Of a stretch of 64,000 nucleotides of DNA, positions 11,972 through 23,613 are shown piece by piece; the stretch's first letter is position 1, and the number at the start of each line of letters is the position of its first letter. A program made the translations under genes and the position numbers. This DNA comes from Archivesica marissinica (taxonomy: Eukaryota > Mollusca > Bivalvia > Venerida > Vesicomyidae), in NCBI GenBank assembly GCA_014843695.1, contig CM026403.1:44485516-44549515 (forward strand). The letters are read 5' to 3'. The notes below the pieces were generated by a model. It searched no databases. It was not told the origin of the DNA and saw nothing but the letters and a program-made list of their open reading frames with translations.

Positions 11972-12082
11972 CTTGAGTTGTGAAACAAGAACAGAGCCTG
12001 TGCGTGTCATATCCAGCATATCAAATGCATGCCATAGACATTTCTTACTTTCCCGCCGAAAATCGTCCATAGTTCCATCCAT
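11972..12082 (-). CDS. SWAP70/DEF6-like protein, first coding exon
   Basis: This exon is too short to appear as a long open frame. On the minus strand, an ATG at 12082 (in frame with a second at 12070) opens 37 codons, with an in-frame TAG upstream. The peptide contains KKCLWHAFDMLDMTRTGS and ends VSQLK, matching the start and first EF-hand-like helix of SWAP70/DEF6. It ends at a donor (CTCAAG|GTTGGT) in phase 0, which fits the exon at 8196-8760 exactly. The intervening intron is 3211 bp and carries two inverted LINE fragments and a hairpin MITE. Which ATG is used cannot be decided. The family role (Rac/actin signalling through a PH domain) is known from vertebrates; function here is inferred. 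Confidence 0.75.
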
Positions 12083-12331
12083 ATTGGTAGGTAGATCTCC
12101 ACCCAGGCGCTGACTATCCGTTGGCGGTCGCCTAATAGAAGATATCTCCTATGAATAGAAAAGTAAATCCCGGTGAACAGGTGCCCGCGTTTTCTTTGCC
12201 TTTCCGGTGTTATAAGATATGTTGACTTTAAAGGTAATACTCGAGATAAGAATGAATAATTTATAATGATACTAGTATCGCTCCGAGTAAATTAACTTCC
12301 TGTATGTGTAAATCAATATATGTCTAGTAAA
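12083..12331. other. Region upstream of SWAP70-like exon 1
   Basis: Probably 5' UTR, further intron or promoter of the minus-strand gene. No TATA box or other decisive signal was identified. Confidence 0.3.
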
Positions 12332-12681
12332 CAGGCGCGTAGCTGCCATTAGGCCTGCACATCATTTTGACAATTTTTTTTTATTTTTTAAATATTTTAC
12401 TATAATAGACCTAGGCTACCTAGATATTCCTGTCCTAGACCTATACTAATGTATAATATATACTAATCGTTATACCTTCAGCCCATGGATAGGCATAGTC
12501 AGTTAATGCATACAAATAAAATAAGCGAGGAGATGTCGCGACGACGACGACGACGACAACAACAACAACAACAACTAGTCTATATGCATGCCCCCGGACC
12601 CCCTAGCAACCTCGTTCGCTACGCTCACTCAACATTCTTTACCCGGGCCTGTACATAATTTGCCTCCTGGCTACGCCCCTG
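12332..12681. mobile_element. 350-bp MITE with CAGG-type termini
   Basis: The termini caggcgcgtagc and gctacgcccctg are imperfect inverted repeats. The element is flanked by the direct repeat gtaaa (12327-12331 and 12682-12686), a plausible 5-bp target duplication. It contains a (GAC)n(AAC)n run at 12538-12577. Non-coding. Confidence 0.55.
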
Positions 12682-12888
12682 GTAAACGCCACATAATAGT
12701 GTGTCCGCTTGTTGCACGATATCAATGAGTGGGTTTGGTTATGACAGTACAAAGCTAGATAAATGCTTATGATAAAACAACGCACTACGTCAAAACAATT
12801 CTTTATCTTTTTATCAGACCATTTTACATACACGTACATTGCACTTTTAAATTTCACTCATCTCAGCGAAATAATGAGAGATCAGCTG

Positions 12889-14176
12889 AAATGTTATAAA
12901 TCCACAGCACTACATGTTATAAATCCACAGCACTAAATGTTATAAATCCACAATACTAAATGTTATAAATCCACAGTATAAATGTTATAAATCCACAATA
13001 CTAAATGTTATAAATCCACAATACTAAATGTTATAAATCAACAATACTAAATGTTATAAATCCACAATACTAAATGTTATAAATCAACAATACTAAATGT
13101 TATAAATCCACAATACTAAATGTTATAAATCCACAATACTAAATGTTATAAATCAACAATACTAAATGTTATACATCAACAATATGTTATAAATCAACAA
13201 TACTAAATGTTATAAATCCACAATACTAAATGTTATAAATCCACAATACTAAATGTTATAAATCCACAATACTAAATGTTATACATCAACAATACTAAAT
13301 GTTATAAATCAACAATACTAAATGTTATAAATCCACAGTATAAATGTTATAAATCCACAATACTAAATGTTATAAATCAACAATACTAAATGTTATACAT
13401 CAACAATACTAAATGTTATAAATCAACAATACTAAATGTTATAAATCAACAATACTAAATGTTATACATCAACAATACTAAATGTTATAAATCCACAATA
13501 CTAAATGTTATAAATCCACAGTATAAATGTTATAAATCCACAATACTAAATGTTATAAATCCACAATACTAAATGTTATAAATCCACAATACTAAATGTT
13601 ATAAATCCACAATACTAAATGTTATAAATCAACAATACTAAATGTTATAAATCAACAATACTAAATGTTATCAATCCACAATACTAAATGTTATAAATCC
13701 ACAATACTAAATGTTATAAATCAACAATACTAAATGTTATACATCAACAATATGTTATAAATCCACAATACTAAATGTTATAAATCCACAATACTAAATG
13801 TTATAAATCAACAATACTAAATGTTATAAATCCACAATACTAAATGTTATAAATCCACAATACTAAATGTTATAAATCCACAATACTAAATGTTATAAAT
13901 CAACAATACTAAATGTTATACATCAACAATACTAAATGTTATAAATCAACAATAGTAAATGTTATAAATCAACAATACTAAATGTTATACATCAACAATA
14001 CTAAATGTTATAAATCCACAATACTAAATGTTATAAATCCACAATACTAAATGTTATAAATCCACAATACTAAATGTTATAAATCAACAATACTAAATGT
14101 TATACATCAACAATATGTTATAAATCAACAATACTAAATGTTATACATCAACAATACTAAATGTACTAAATGTTAT
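12889..14176. repeat. 23-bp minisatellite, about 55 copies
   Basis: The core tgttataaatccacaatact alternates with aatcaaca, tacatcaaca and cacagtataaa variants. Shortened units (aacaatatgttataaatc) recur near 13180, 13750 and 14110 in similar context, which suggests higher-order duplication. Confidence 0.95.
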
Positions 14177-14915
14177 AACTATAATTCAGTTGGATAACTA
14201 TAACTCAGTGGGATAACTATAATTCAGTTGGATAACTATAACTCAGTGGGATAACTATAATTCAGTTGGATAACTATAATTCAGTTGGATAACTATAACT
14301 CAGTGGGATAACTATAATTCAGTTGGATAACTATAATTCAGTTGGACAACTATAATTCAGTTGGACAATTATAATTCAGTTGGACAATTATAATTCAGTT
14401 GGACAATTATAATTCAGTTGGATAACTATAATTCAGTTGGACAACTATAATTCAGTTGGATAACTATAATTCAGTTGGATAACTATAATTCAGTTGGATA
14501 ACTATAATTCAGTTGGACAACTATAATTCAGTTGGACAATTATAATTCAGTTGGACAACTATAATTCAGTTGGATAATTATAATTCAGTTGGACAACTAT
14601 AATTCATTTGGACAACTATAATTCAGTTGGACAATTATAATTCAGTTGGACAACTATAATTCAGTTGGATAATTATAATTCAGTTGGACAACTATAATTC
14701 AGTTGGACAACTATAATTCAGTTGGACAACTATAATTCAGTTGGACAATTATAATTCAGTTGGATAACTATAATTCAGTTGGACAATTATAATTCAGTTG
14801 GATAACTATAATTCAGTTGGACAACTATAATTCAGTTGGACAATTATAATTCAGTTGGACAACTATAATTCAGTTGGATAATTATAATTCAGTTGGATAA
14901 CTATAACTCAGTTGT
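14177..14915. repeat. 19-bp minisatellite, about 39 copies
   Basis: Unit ataactataattcagttgg, with variants acaattataat and aactcagtggg. It abuts the 23-bp array directly; both units contain ttata, so one may have seeded the other. The array ends in a LINE tail. Confidence 0.95.
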
Positions 14916-14972
14916 CAAATAAGTTCCCCTGTTAAATAAAGTCTTTATTATTATTAATTATTATTATTATTA
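14916..14972 (+). repeat. LINE 3' terminus with ATT tail
   Basis: gttcccctgttaaataaagtctttattattatt matches the termini at 9300-9345 and 10682-10740 of the window's LINE family. Upstream LINE sequence is replaced by the 19-bp array. Confidence 0.65.
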
Positions 14973-15699
14973 TGCGTGTACCTTTCCAAATCGAAAGTAG
15001 AAATATCGTATGAATGTATTTCGCCGGAAACGAATGGAGTCGGACAAGTTTCCAATCCCCCCATGCATATAATATAATTGTTCTAGATAACTAATGTTGC
15101 AAATAAAAATGCAATCACCACCATGTCCTAATTCATAGAGGAAGTATACCGGACATTGGAAAGTGTTTAAACAAAACCGCCTATGAAATCGTTGAGTTAA
15201 TATATCCTGACCAAACAGGTATAGACCAATAAGGAAGTCATTGCACATAAATATTGCAAGCAAACATAATACACTTTGATGAATAGAATCAGCATTCCTT
15301 ATCAACAACACGTTCGTGTTAAGAGGGACAAAGAGCACGTTTAATTTCCTGAATGCATCATACACACCAACGTCTAATACACGTTGTCATGGCAGACAAC
15401 TATATATTAAGGCGTCAAACAGCATATTGAAGCTTAAATTGTTAGAGATTTATGGATTCATTAATTCAATAAAACATGTTTAGTTTAAAGTGTCAAGACT
15501 GTTACAGTAGAATGTACTTCATGTCGATATATTCTTAGAAATTGCGAGTGTTGTGTTATATTTCAATTTTTATATTTCATTTGTAATTTACTCATATGTG
15601 TATACGTTTATCCATAGTCGCCCCCTGACTAACCGGAGAGACACCGCCAGAACTATATATACATCGAGGATAGTACAATATACAGAAGATGCTCCAATT
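14973..15699. other. Non-coding; unassigned 131-codon minus frame
   Basis: The frame at 14970-15365 (minus) begins within LINE-tail sequence. Its product is rich in Phe, Leu and Cys, with no domain I recognise and no splice context. It is probably chance. Confidence 0.3.
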
Positions 15700-16309
15700 C
15701 CAAGCATCCCTGGTGCCGGTGAATAGCATCCCTGGTTCCTGTGTATAGCGTCCCTGGTGCCAGTGTATAGCGTCCCTGGTTCCTGTGTATATCATCACTG
15801 GTTCCGGTGTATAGCGTCCCTGGTGCCGGTGAATAGCGTCCCTGGTGCCGGTGTATAGCATCCCTGGTTCTTGTACATGCCCGGTGTATAGCGTCCCTGG
15901 TTCTTGTACATGCCCGGTGTTTAGCATCCCTGGTTCTTGTACATGCCCGGTGTATAGCATCCATGGTTCTTGTACATGCCCGGTGTATAGCATCCCTGGT
16001 TCTTGTACATGCCCGGTGTATAGCATCCCTGGTTCCGGTGTATAGCATCCCTGGTTCCGGTGTATAGCGTCCCTGGTTCCGGTGTATAGTATCCCTGGTC
16101 CTTGTACATGTCCGGTATATAACATCCCTGGTCCTTGTACATGCCCGGTGTATAGCATCCCTGGTCCTTGTACATGTCCGGTGTATAACATCCCTGGTTC
16201 TTGTACTTGCCCGGTGTATAGCTTCCCTGGTTCTTGTACATGCCCGGTGTATAACATCCCTGGTTCTTGTACTTGCCCGGTGTATATCATCCCTGGTCCT
16301 TGTACATGT
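15700..16309. repeat. 22/33-bp minisatellite, left part
   Basis: The left half has 22-bp units (ccctggtgccggtgtata core). The right half has 33-bp units that add 11 bp (core ccctggttcttgtacatgcc). Because 33 is divisible by 3, several frames stay open and spell repetitive peptides; there is no sign these are genes. The array resumes at 23614 after a retrotransposon insertion. Confidence 0.95.
16306..16309. other. Target-site duplication ATGT (left)
   Basis: ATGT precedes the 5' LTR here and follows the 3' LTR at 23614-23617. It is part of a normal repeat unit variant (ttgtacatgtccggtg). Confidence 0.75.
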
Positions 16310-17279
16310 TGTGCAAAACCACAATTATTTGCACGAAATGTTTATTATTGTTATATATAAATAGTAATGTATTATATAAATACATTAAACTGTTTCTATA
16401 TATGGCCAAGTGTTTACCATGTAATATATATATATTTGTTTTATGCATAATCGTCTGATATTATTTTCGCGCCTAAAATTATCAGTCTCGCTTCGCGCGG
16501 GAAATGACTTAAGATTTTAGGCCTAATCTCAGTTTCTCAAGGCCGTGGTTGAAGGTGTCCAGTTATGTAATACAAAGGCACCGAACTGGTTTGATGGTGT
16601 AATATTAGATAACATAACAGATGGTTAGGAATAACAGATGTTTTAGGAATTGTTATATCATATATACACTGATTCAATTATGTATATAAGAAATGGATTT
16701 TATTAACATAGATCAGACACACTAGAGCCTAACTCCAGGAGCGAGAAAGGTCGTGATCTCAATCTAGTCTATAGAACATATAAACTGTATTTATGATACT
16801 TAGATATTATGGACATCTAAGAATTAAAATTATGAAAGATTGGCGAATAATAAATCGTTCAGCCATAGAAGAAACAGCGAGTTGCGGCGCACCATATCGA
16901 AGGTGATTAACAGTTAATCTAATCAGAAACATTGATTAGATTATAGTGATATTGAGTAATGACGGATTAGAGAGACTGGAGTTAATTATACTGTGTAGCG
17001 CATAGTCGGCTCACACAATTGGATTGTTAAATAAGCTTTTAATGATACGATGTATATATATATAAATCACTGATTATATATATATGAATATCTCTGATGC
17101 CAATTTAAACTAGATATTATATAGAAGAAATGTAAATCTGTGTTGAGTTATCATTAATACATATAATAAAGAAGAACCCCCCTAGACAACTCCAGCGAGT
17201 CTACAATAGGATAGACCCTGGTAAGAGCCGTAGCAACTGAGACATATAATTACGAGAAGAAAAAGGAGAGTTTGCGACA
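16310..17279 (+). repeat. 5' LTR of the Gmr1-like element
   Basis: Starts TGTGCAAAACCAC and ends GTTTGCGACA (TG...CA). It matches 22638-23613 over its full length with scattered differences, such as gatggttagg versus gatgttttagg near 16620. A palindromic segment around gcctaaaatt ... attttaggcc lies at 16471-16530. Confidence 0.9.
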
Positions 17280-17281
17280 AT

Positions 17282-17300
17282 TGGGACGCTCGTCCGGGAT
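17282..17300 (+). promoter_or_regulatory. Primer binding site, tRNA-Pro-like
   Basis: TGGGACGCTCGTCCGGGAT lies two bases after the LTR. GCTCGTCCGGGA is complementary to the 3' part of animal tRNA-Pro. The stretch between TGG and GCTC has one extra or changed base compared with a perfect match. Confidence 0.6.
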
Positions 17301-17775
17301 TGGACATACAATACAATACAAAACATTTTATTGCATGAGATAATAAAATACAATAAAGAAGAAATGACATATCGTGACATATTGTGAAGGACACTAGAAT
17401 TTATATATGGAATATTGTGAAGGACACTAGGATTTATACATGAAGAATACAAGGGACTATTAAATAACGTGTGAAAATAGAAGTGCATGCGAAACAGTGT
17501 TAGAATTTGTAAATAAGTGAAAGACGTCAACGAATTATTAAATTAGTGAAATGAATTAAATTATTGGAAATGTGCAAACTTTGAATATGTGATAAATTAT
17601 ATATTGGATTAACGGACGAGACAGACTTCGGTAAGTACCAGTTTTCTTTTCATAGAGGCTTAATATTATCATTAAAATTATATTAGTGATTTACTTCCTT
17701 TTATTGAACTCAATTCTCTAATACATTTGGAGATACATTCTGGGGATTAAAAATTTTGGGAAATAAAAAAATAAA
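17301..17775 (+). other. Retrotransposon leader
   Basis: Untranslated leader between the PBS and the gag ATG. It has a donor-like cggtaagtacc at about 17630, whose use is unknown. Confidence 0.5.
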
Positions 17776-20700
17776 ATGGCTACAACTCGGAGTGCTAATA
17801 AGGAAACTGAGGGGCCGGTTCACCCCGACTTGCAGACAACAGGTGATGAGATATGGGACAAATTAATGAGACTTCCCTTCTTTAATCAGGCAAATCTGGA
17901 ACGTCAGGGTGAGATTTATGAGAAAGAAAGGGAAAAAGTAAAACAAAGAGAAGAAAGAGAGAGAGAAAGAGAGAGGGAAGAAGTAAAACAAAGAGAAGAA
18001 AGAGAGAGGGAAGAAGTAAAACAAAGAGAAGAAAGAGAGAGTGAAAGAGAAGAAAGAGAGAGAGAAAGAGAGAGGGAAGAAGTAAAACAAAGAGGGGAAA
18101 GAGAAGAGAAAGAAAGGGACAGGGAGGAAAGAATGCAAAGGGAGAAAATGCAGATGGAGATTCGCCTGAGAGACATCCAGAGAGATCAGGAATCTCAGCA
18201 AAATAACCCCCTCCATACAGATAATAGGCCCTCTAAGACAAACATTTCTGTTCCTATTTGGACCCAGACTATGAGGCCAGATAAATTCTTCGCAACATGT
18301 GAGAGACTGTTCGAAGCTAGCCAGGTCGCCAAACAAACATGGGTGGGCCATAGTATAGACAAGTTGTCCGACAAGGCCAGAAATATATATGCCACTCTTC
18401 CTGTCCAAGACGCTAATAATTACGATACCCTCAAGGCCGCCATCTTGGATGAATATAGACTCTCACCCACTGTATATAGAAAGAATTTCTTCTCTTGGGT
18501 AAAGAAACCTCAGCAGACATATTCCGAATTCATTAAGGAATTAAGGGAGCTAATGACTCTATGGACGGAGAACAATGATCCGAGCGAGGTCAACTGGATC
18601 GAGCTGCTCTTGAGATATAGGTTCGATTCCCAGCTAAGTGATGAGCTTAATTTGTTCATTCTGGATAGGAAAGCATCTACTCTCCAGGAATGTATTTCCC
18701 TGGCTGATGAATATAACCTCCATCGCAGATTAGCACCCAGGACACGGATTAATTCAAATCCGAATGTGAAACCCAGAGATACAGAACACCGACCTCCAGC
18801 CCCAAGGCCATATATCCCATCACCCATGTATCGACCCAGTATGAGGATAGATAATTCCCAAGCTACCCATAGAACTCCCCGGATAGAAAAATATTGTAGT
18901 TATTGTAGGCGTAATGGCCACGGACGAATAGAGTGTTGGGCAGATCCCAATTCACCTAGGTACGGGGGTACTAGAAACCTAGCAAACGGACACCACGTGT
19001 CAAACACTACTCATAGTTCAGCCTTTATAACCAATGAGCCAGTGAACTCATGTGAAAATACCGAGATGGTAAATCCATTACTTGCCAAATATACAGGTCA
19101 AGCACGCATAAATACTAACACCGCACAAGTGACGTATTTGCGAGATACAGGTGCGACAATCAGTTTATTGTCGGCTACTGATCAAACCGCTGATCATTTA
19201 GAATACACAGGTGAACGGGTAACAATCCGCGGTGTCAATTATATCCCTGGTAATTACCCGATAGCAAAGATTAGCGTTGATTGTCCAATCTACCAAGGAA
19301 CATTGAAGGTGGCTGTATTAAAGCACAGATGCACCGCGGGGGTGGATCTTATAATAGGTAACGACTGTGAAACTGCCCCTGTCACTGATTTGATTACCTG
19401 TGGCGTGGTTACACGCTCCAATAAGAAAATTATCCCGTTTGATGAAACTGTCACATCCAACCCAGACTCAGAAAACACGACCGATACAAATCACAATGTC
19501 TTACCTTTTCGGAATACAATTGAGATCAATTCCCCCTCTGAGAAAGCCAGTACAGTTAAACCCCAAAATATTCCCTCTATTGACGATGTGAGTCCTGATA
19601 AATTATTGCAAGAACAGAATAATGACCCGACCTTAGCACCCCTCTGGGAAATGGCTCAAGAAGGAACACCTATTCGGCAAGGATATTACATCCAGCTCGA
19701 ACCCCGACTACTTATGAGGAGAGAACAACCTCAAGACACGTCCAAAGTTCGACCCTGGAAAATATATGATCAGGTGGTAGTTCCACGGGGATTCCGGGAT
19801 CATATAACGGGACTCGCCCATGACAGTTTAAGTACGGGACACCAGGGACCTAGTAAGACCATGAAGCGCATTAAGCGCCGCTTCTTTTGGCCGGGAATCC
19901 GCGCAGATGTTAAACGATTCTGCCATAGCTGTGGGCCGTGCCAGAGAGCGGGTAAGGGACAGAAAGCCACTGTAGCCCCATTGAAACCCCTGCCCATTAT
20001 ATCCCAACCATTCAGATTTATATCCGCTGATTTCGTTGGACCCATGAAGAAAACTATTAATGGGAACCAGTATATCTTGAATTTTATTGATCATGCCACT
20101 AAATATACGGAATCTTTCCCATGCGCCGCAGCGACTGTTGTTAATGCACAAAAAGCCCTGATCGAGATAATATCTCGACATGGAAAACCCCAGACCCTGT
20201 TGACTGACCGAGGAAGCGCTTTCATAGCTGAAACATTCACACGCTTCCTAGCCGAGCACGATATACGTCACTTAACTAGCACGAGTTACAGGCCTCAAAC
20301 CAACGGATCAATAGAGAAATATAATGGTACATTGAAAACCATGCTTAGAATCCTTGGGGAGAACTCTTTATCGTCTTGGGATGAGATGCTACCCTGGCTA
20401 TGATTTGCATATAGAAGTGCAGAGCACTCTAGCACAGGATATTCTCCCTTCTACCTTCTATATGGGCGCGAACCTAGAGATAATCTAGATTCCACTTATG
20501 ATCTCTGGGCTAGAAATGAGCGGGATGAAGGGATCCCCATAAATAACTATGTACAAGAATTATGTCATAGATTAGCTGAAGCGTTACGTGACGCCAGCGA
20601 GAATGCACAACAGGCCGCAGATGGTCGTAAAACAAAGTATGACAGAAGTAAGAAAGCGAAAATGCGTGTATTCCAGCGTGGTGAAGTAGTGTTAGTACGA

Positions 20701-22413
20701 TTACCGTTAAAAGGTAATAAGCTGAAAAATGCCCTCCAGGGACCGTATCCGGTACACGAAAAGGTAGCGTCGCATACCTATATTATATACATGCCTGATA
20801 AGAGAGTAAAATACCGTGTTATGCATGTAAACCAGTTGAAGCCCTGGACAGGTAGGGAGGAGGGTGCAGCTCTATCTGATAGTAGTCCGGTGTATGAGTC
20901 CCAAGACCCTACCCTATTAGATTACCAAGCCCCTACGGACATTGAGAAAGAATTCGATCCTTGCAGTCCTCTTGAATCTGTACCTAAGAAAACCTGGCCG
21001 GATATCAGTCATTTAAACCCAGAACACAGGGACGATATTAGTCAGTTATTTGACCGTTACCCCCGTTTATTCTCTGGACAACTGGGACGTTTCCACGATG
21101 TTACCCATGATATTGATGTGCAAGGTGCTTCACCCGTAGTCCAGCCTTACTACAGCATGTCTCCAGAAAAGAAACAAATATTAAAAACTGAGCTAGATCA
21201 AATGTTGGAGTTAGGAATTATCCGCCCTAGCAGAAGCCAGTGGGCCTCTCCCATAATATTGGTACGCAAATCAGACTCAGAATGGCGACCATGTATTGAT
21301 TGTCGGAAAATTAATGACCTGACTCGAGGAGAAGCCTTCCCCATCCCGAGATTAGACGATCTCATTGATCAGGTCGCAGGTTCGAGTCTGATATCCATTC
21401 TAGATCTTAATAAAGGATATTGGCAGATTCCGCTAACCCCTCGAGCTAGCGAAATTGCAGCGTTCATAACCCCCTGGGGCTTGTTTGAACCATTAACTCT
21501 CCCATTTGGTTTAAAAAACGGTGGAGTTACCTTCCAGAGGGCCATAAACGAGATAATCGCTCAATCCCCGACAGAACCCATCCGCGATAGATTTGCCGAC
21601 GCATATCTGGATGATATTGCTGTTCGATCCAATTTATGGTCACTGCACATAAATCACTTGGATTGGACATTTCATAGACTAGAGGATAGTGGTGTTACTT
21701 TGAATCCGAAGAAGTGTAAAATTGGGTCTGGAACAGTCAAGTACTTGGGACATGAATTAGGGTCGGGAAAAATCAAACCAATTTCCAGCAAGGTTGAGTG
21801 TATTAGTAAGATCTCTCCCCCACAGACCAAGAAACAATTACGAGGATATCTGGGATCAGTAGGATTTTACAGGAAATTAATTCCCCAGTTCGCTGAGATC
21901 GCCGCTCCCCTGACTGACTTATTAAAGGGCAAGCGATCAGGGAACATCATAACTCAGTGGAGCGATAAACATCAACTTGCTTTCGAATCCTTAAAGAAAG
22001 CTTTAACCAATAAACCCATACTGAAGGCCCCTGACTTTAACCAAGAGTTTGAACTCTATACTGATGCTTCCGATTTGGGAATTTCGGCTGTACTGACTCA
22101 GACCGTTGACCAAGTACCACACCCAGTAGCATTTTATTCCCGAAAACTTATTCCACGAGAGAAAAACTACTCTACAATAGAGAAGGAATTATTAGCTATA
22201 GTGGCCGGTATCGAACATTTTCGCATATATGTAAGCACAAGCAAAACAATAATTAATTCAGATCATAATCACCTTGTATGGTTAAGTAGGTCGAAAACGT
22301 CCAATCAACGCCTCTTAAGATGGGCACTGTGTCTCTCAGAATTTAATCTGACCATTAAACATATCAAAGGGACTCAAAATGTTCTAGCAGACTTTCTCAG
22401 TAGAGTTCAATGA
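17776..22413 (+). pseudogene. gag-pol of Gmr1-like Gypsy element, one in-frame TGA
   Basis: One continuous frame starts at ATG 17776 and is interrupted only by TGA at 20401-20403. The first 875 residues hold a Glu/Arg-rich coiled coil (about 45-130), a capsid-like region (about 160-325), a CCHC knuckle (C374, C377, H382, C387), a protease with DTGA at 457, an integrase HHCC finger (H682, H689, C716, C719) and an integrase core D752-X58-D811-X35-E847. After the stop the frame continues with the integrase C-terminal GPY/F-like module (GPYPV), RT with YLDD (21604-21615), RNase H (YTDASD, then NSDHN) and ends ADFLSR. The TGA separates the catalytic E from the integrase C-terminus, so it is probably a disabling mutation. 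No frameshift is seen. Confidence 0.9.
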
Positions 22414-22624
22414 CTGTGATGTTTGACTTAGTAAATGTACTTGGTATTATTTCAGTTGTTCAGTAAATAGTTATTGCCTCTATGATTAGAATGTTGGTAC
22501 CTAGCGAAAGAAATGCTATTTTAGGACATATGATTTATTGATATTATGATTGTTTTCTACTGTATATTCAAAGGAATGAAGATTTGTAAATCGGCCGATA
22601 GCGGGCGATGTCAAACTTCTCCCC
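22414..22624 (+). other. Retrotransposon 3' untranslated region
   Basis: Short non-coding stretch between the pol stop and the polypurine tract. There is no env or other frame. Confidence 0.6.
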
Positions 22625-22636
22625 GGGTAGGGAGGA
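22625..22636 (+). promoter_or_regulatory. Polypurine tract
   Basis: gggtagggagga, one base before the 3' LTR: the expected primer for plus-strand synthesis. Confidence 0.65.
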
Positions 22637-22637
22637 T

Positions 22638-23613
22638 TGTGCAAAACCACCATTATTTGCACGAAATGTTTATTATTGTTATATATAAATAGTAATGTAT
22701 TATATAAATACATTAAACTGTTTCTATATATGGCCAAGTGTTTACCATGTAATATATATATATATTTGTTTTATGCATAATCGTCTGCTATTATTTTCGC
22801 GCCTAAAAATTATCAGTCTCGCTTCGCGCGGGAAATGACTTAAGATTTTAGGCCTAATCTCAGTTTATCAAGGCCGTGGTTGCAGGTGTCCAGTTATGTA
22901 ATATAAAGGCACCGAACTGGTTTGATGGTGTAATATTAGATAACATAACAGATGTTTTAGGAATAACAGATGTTTTAGGAATTGTTATATCATATAGACA
23001 CTGATTCAATCGTGTATATAAGAAATGGATTTTATTAACTAAAATCAGATACACTAAGGCCTACCTCCAGGAGAGAGTGTGGCGTGATCTCAATCTATTA
23101 TATGGAACATATAAACTGTTTTTATGATACTTAGATATTATGGACATTATAAGAATTATAACTTATAAAGATTTGTCGAATAATTAAATCGTTCAGCCAT
23201 AGAAGAAACAGAGAGTTTCGGCGAACCATATCGAAGGTGATTAAAAGTTAATCTAATCAGAAACATTGATTAGATTATAGTGATATTGAGTAATGACGGA
23301 TTAGAGAGACTGGAGTTAATTATACTGTGTAGCGCATAGTCGGCTCACACAATTGGATTGTTAAATAAGCTTTTAATGATACGATGTATATATATATAAA
23401 TCACTGATTATATATATATGAATATCTCTGATGCCAATTTAAACTAGATATTATATAGAAGAAATGTAAATCTGTGTTGAGTTATCATTAATACATATAA
23501 TAAAGAAGAAACCCCCTAGACAACTCCAGCGAGTCTACAATAGGATAGACCCTGGTAAGAGCCGTAGCAACTGAGACATATAATTACGAGAAGAAAAAGG
23601 AGAGTTTGCGACA
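22638..23613 (+). repeat. 3' LTR of the Gmr1-like element
   Basis: TGTGCAAAACC to TTTGCGACA, 976 bp, a full-length match to 16310-17279. It is followed by ATGT and the resumed 33-bp array. Confidence 0.9.

Larger units (their letters stand above)
16310..23613 (+). mobile_element. Ty3/Gypsy retrotransposon with Gmr1-like gene order
   Basis: A complete structure: two LTRs of about 970 bp, a primer binding site, a polypurine tract, a 4-bp target duplication, and one long reading frame broken by a single in-frame TGA. Domain order is gag, protease, integrase, reverse transcriptase, RNase H. Integrase before RT is the Copia order, but the RT/RNase H and the integrase with a GPY/F-like module are of Gypsy type. 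This combination defines the Gmr1-like group first described in deuterostomes. No env-like frame follows pol. The LTRs differ by a modest number of substitutions and small indels, so the copy is not brand new. Confidence 0.9.

Noticed and set aside
14970..15365. 131-codon minus frame
   Set aside because: Starts within LINE-tail sequence, no domain, no splice signals.
17863..18408. Minus-strand Ser/Phe/Leu-rich frame of 181 codons
   Set aside because: Antisense shadow of the Glu/Arg coiled coil of gag.
20401..20403. Selenocysteine or programmed read-through at the TGA
   Set aside because: No supporting context. The position inside integrase makes a null mutation more likely.
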